Assembly (NCBI GenBank): GCA_027596035.1
Contig: JADGJA010000472.1
Span: forward strand, 1-17,479
Reading direction: 5' to 3'
DNA length: 17,479 nt
Source: Thoreauomyces humboldtii
Taxonomy: Eukaryota; Chytridiomycota; Chytridiomycetes; Spizellomycetales; Powellomycetaceae
The notes under the pieces are model-generated. The model searched no databases. It was not told the origin of the DNA and saw only the letters and a program-made list of their open reading frames with translations. Below, in pieces: positions 17,092 through 17,479 of this stretch. Positions within the stretch are counted from its first letter, which is position 1, and each line of letters begins with the position of its first letter. The translations under genes were made by a program, and so were the position numbers.

Positions 17092-17479
17092 AGATCCTGT
17101 ACATGCGTAGAGAGATACTGATCAGGGAAAGAACCAGAACCCAAAGATGGAACCGGAGGATGTTGAGGATATGGGGAAAGGCGAGAACCAACCAGTATCT
17201 TGATTTGCTTACTGTGTCCTCATTCATGGACCCTTCCGAGACGTGAAGCAGAGTGACGGCCCCCCTCCCATGTGGTGGGTGAACCGTCGTTGTTGCCCAC
17301 CTATAACCAGACCACCCACCCAGGCGGCTTTCTTAGCGGAGTTTCTTTCCCGCTGACTCAGAACCCTGTCGAACCCTTTTACATTTGATCACCCACCAAA
17401 GTAAGTGAAGCCAAAGTAAGCGTGGGGTTTTTTTAATAGCGCTAACTACCCCGGAGGTATCCTGCCTCTGCCTCTACCC
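17092..17479 (-). promoter_or_regulatory. Upstream region of the universal stress protein gene, with a possible 5' UTR intron
   Basis: On the minus strand a candidate 116-nt intron (17212-17097; GTAAGC donor, TGTACAG acceptor) ends 5 nt before the ATG at 17091, suggesting a spliced 5' UTR. An upstream ATG at 17227 would then begin an out-of-frame upstream ORF overlapping the main start. Further out lie several CCACCC boxes (17311-17322, 17391-17397). GGTGGGTGA (17274-17282) and TCACCCACC (17389-17397) are exact inverted copies. CCAAAGTAAG occurs twice (17396 and 17411). Confidence 0.4.
17354..17360. promoter_or_regulatory. TGACTCA element (Gcn4/AP-1-type bZIP site)
   Basis: TGACTCA is the consensus site of fungal Gcn4/Cpc1 and AP-1-like bZIP factors. 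It lies about 265 bp upstream of the universal stress protein ATG. A 7-bp match can occur by chance, so this is a suggestion, though a stress-responsive bZIP site would suit the gene. Confidence 0.35.

Noticed and set aside
1..17479. Biosynthetic cluster, transposon, viral element or CRISPR array
   Set aside because: No transposase, reverse transcriptase, terminal repeats with target duplications, viral hallmark genes or regular repeat-spacer pattern were seen. The only large repeat is the inverted copy near 7.3-7.7 kb, which derives from a host exon.

Overview
This is a eukaryotic nuclear window, most likely from a flagellated (zoosporic, chytrid-type) fungus. Short GT-AG introns, mostly about 40-80 nt with CTGAC/CTAAC branch motifs just before the acceptor, are fungal in style. 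The first gene encodes a full homologue of CC2D2A, a ciliary transition-zone protein found in organisms that build cilia or flagella and absent from non-flagellated fungi. No organism name can be given from the sequence alone. No bacterial operon, CRISPR array, viral element, tRNA or rRNA was recognised. All exon models below were built by reading frames across splice sites by eye.

Layout. 222-5959 (+): CC2D2A-like gene, 21 exons, about 1494 residues. 6162-6571 (-): small two-exon gene of unknown function, convergent with CC2D2A. 6572-7475: no confident gene, but two inverted-repeat structures. One is a short hairpin (7151-7232). The other is a large palindrome whose second arm is the last coding exon of the next gene. 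7476-8913 (-): putative HExxH zinc-peptidase-like protein. 8914-9082: divergent promoter region with a TATATATATATAAA tract. 9083-10309 (+): intronless trypsin-like serine protease without a signal peptide. 10310-11855: mostly unassigned, with one weak minus-strand candidate gene. 11856-13875 (+): POLD2, the second subunit of DNA polymerase delta, about 11 exons. 14382-14804 (+): small Pro/Ser/Lys-rich protein of unknown function behind a clear TATA box. 15303-17091 (-): universal stress protein domain at the end of a long disordered Pro/Ser/Gln-rich region. 17092-17479: its upstream region.

The conserved genes (CC2D2A, POLD2, the universal stress protein) are housekeeping or cell-biological genes that do not form a pathway. 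The more unusual part is 7.1-10.3 kb. Two putative peptidase genes of different catalytic classes are divergently transcribed from one short intergenic region. The mRNA of the minus-strand one would contain a nearly perfect 101-bp self-complementary hairpin between its last coding exon and its 3' UTR, a plausible source of double-stranded RNA and self-silencing. Other points of note are a stop-free intron in POLD2 whose length is a multiple of three, and an expanded nucleotide-binding loop in the universal stress protein at an exon junction.
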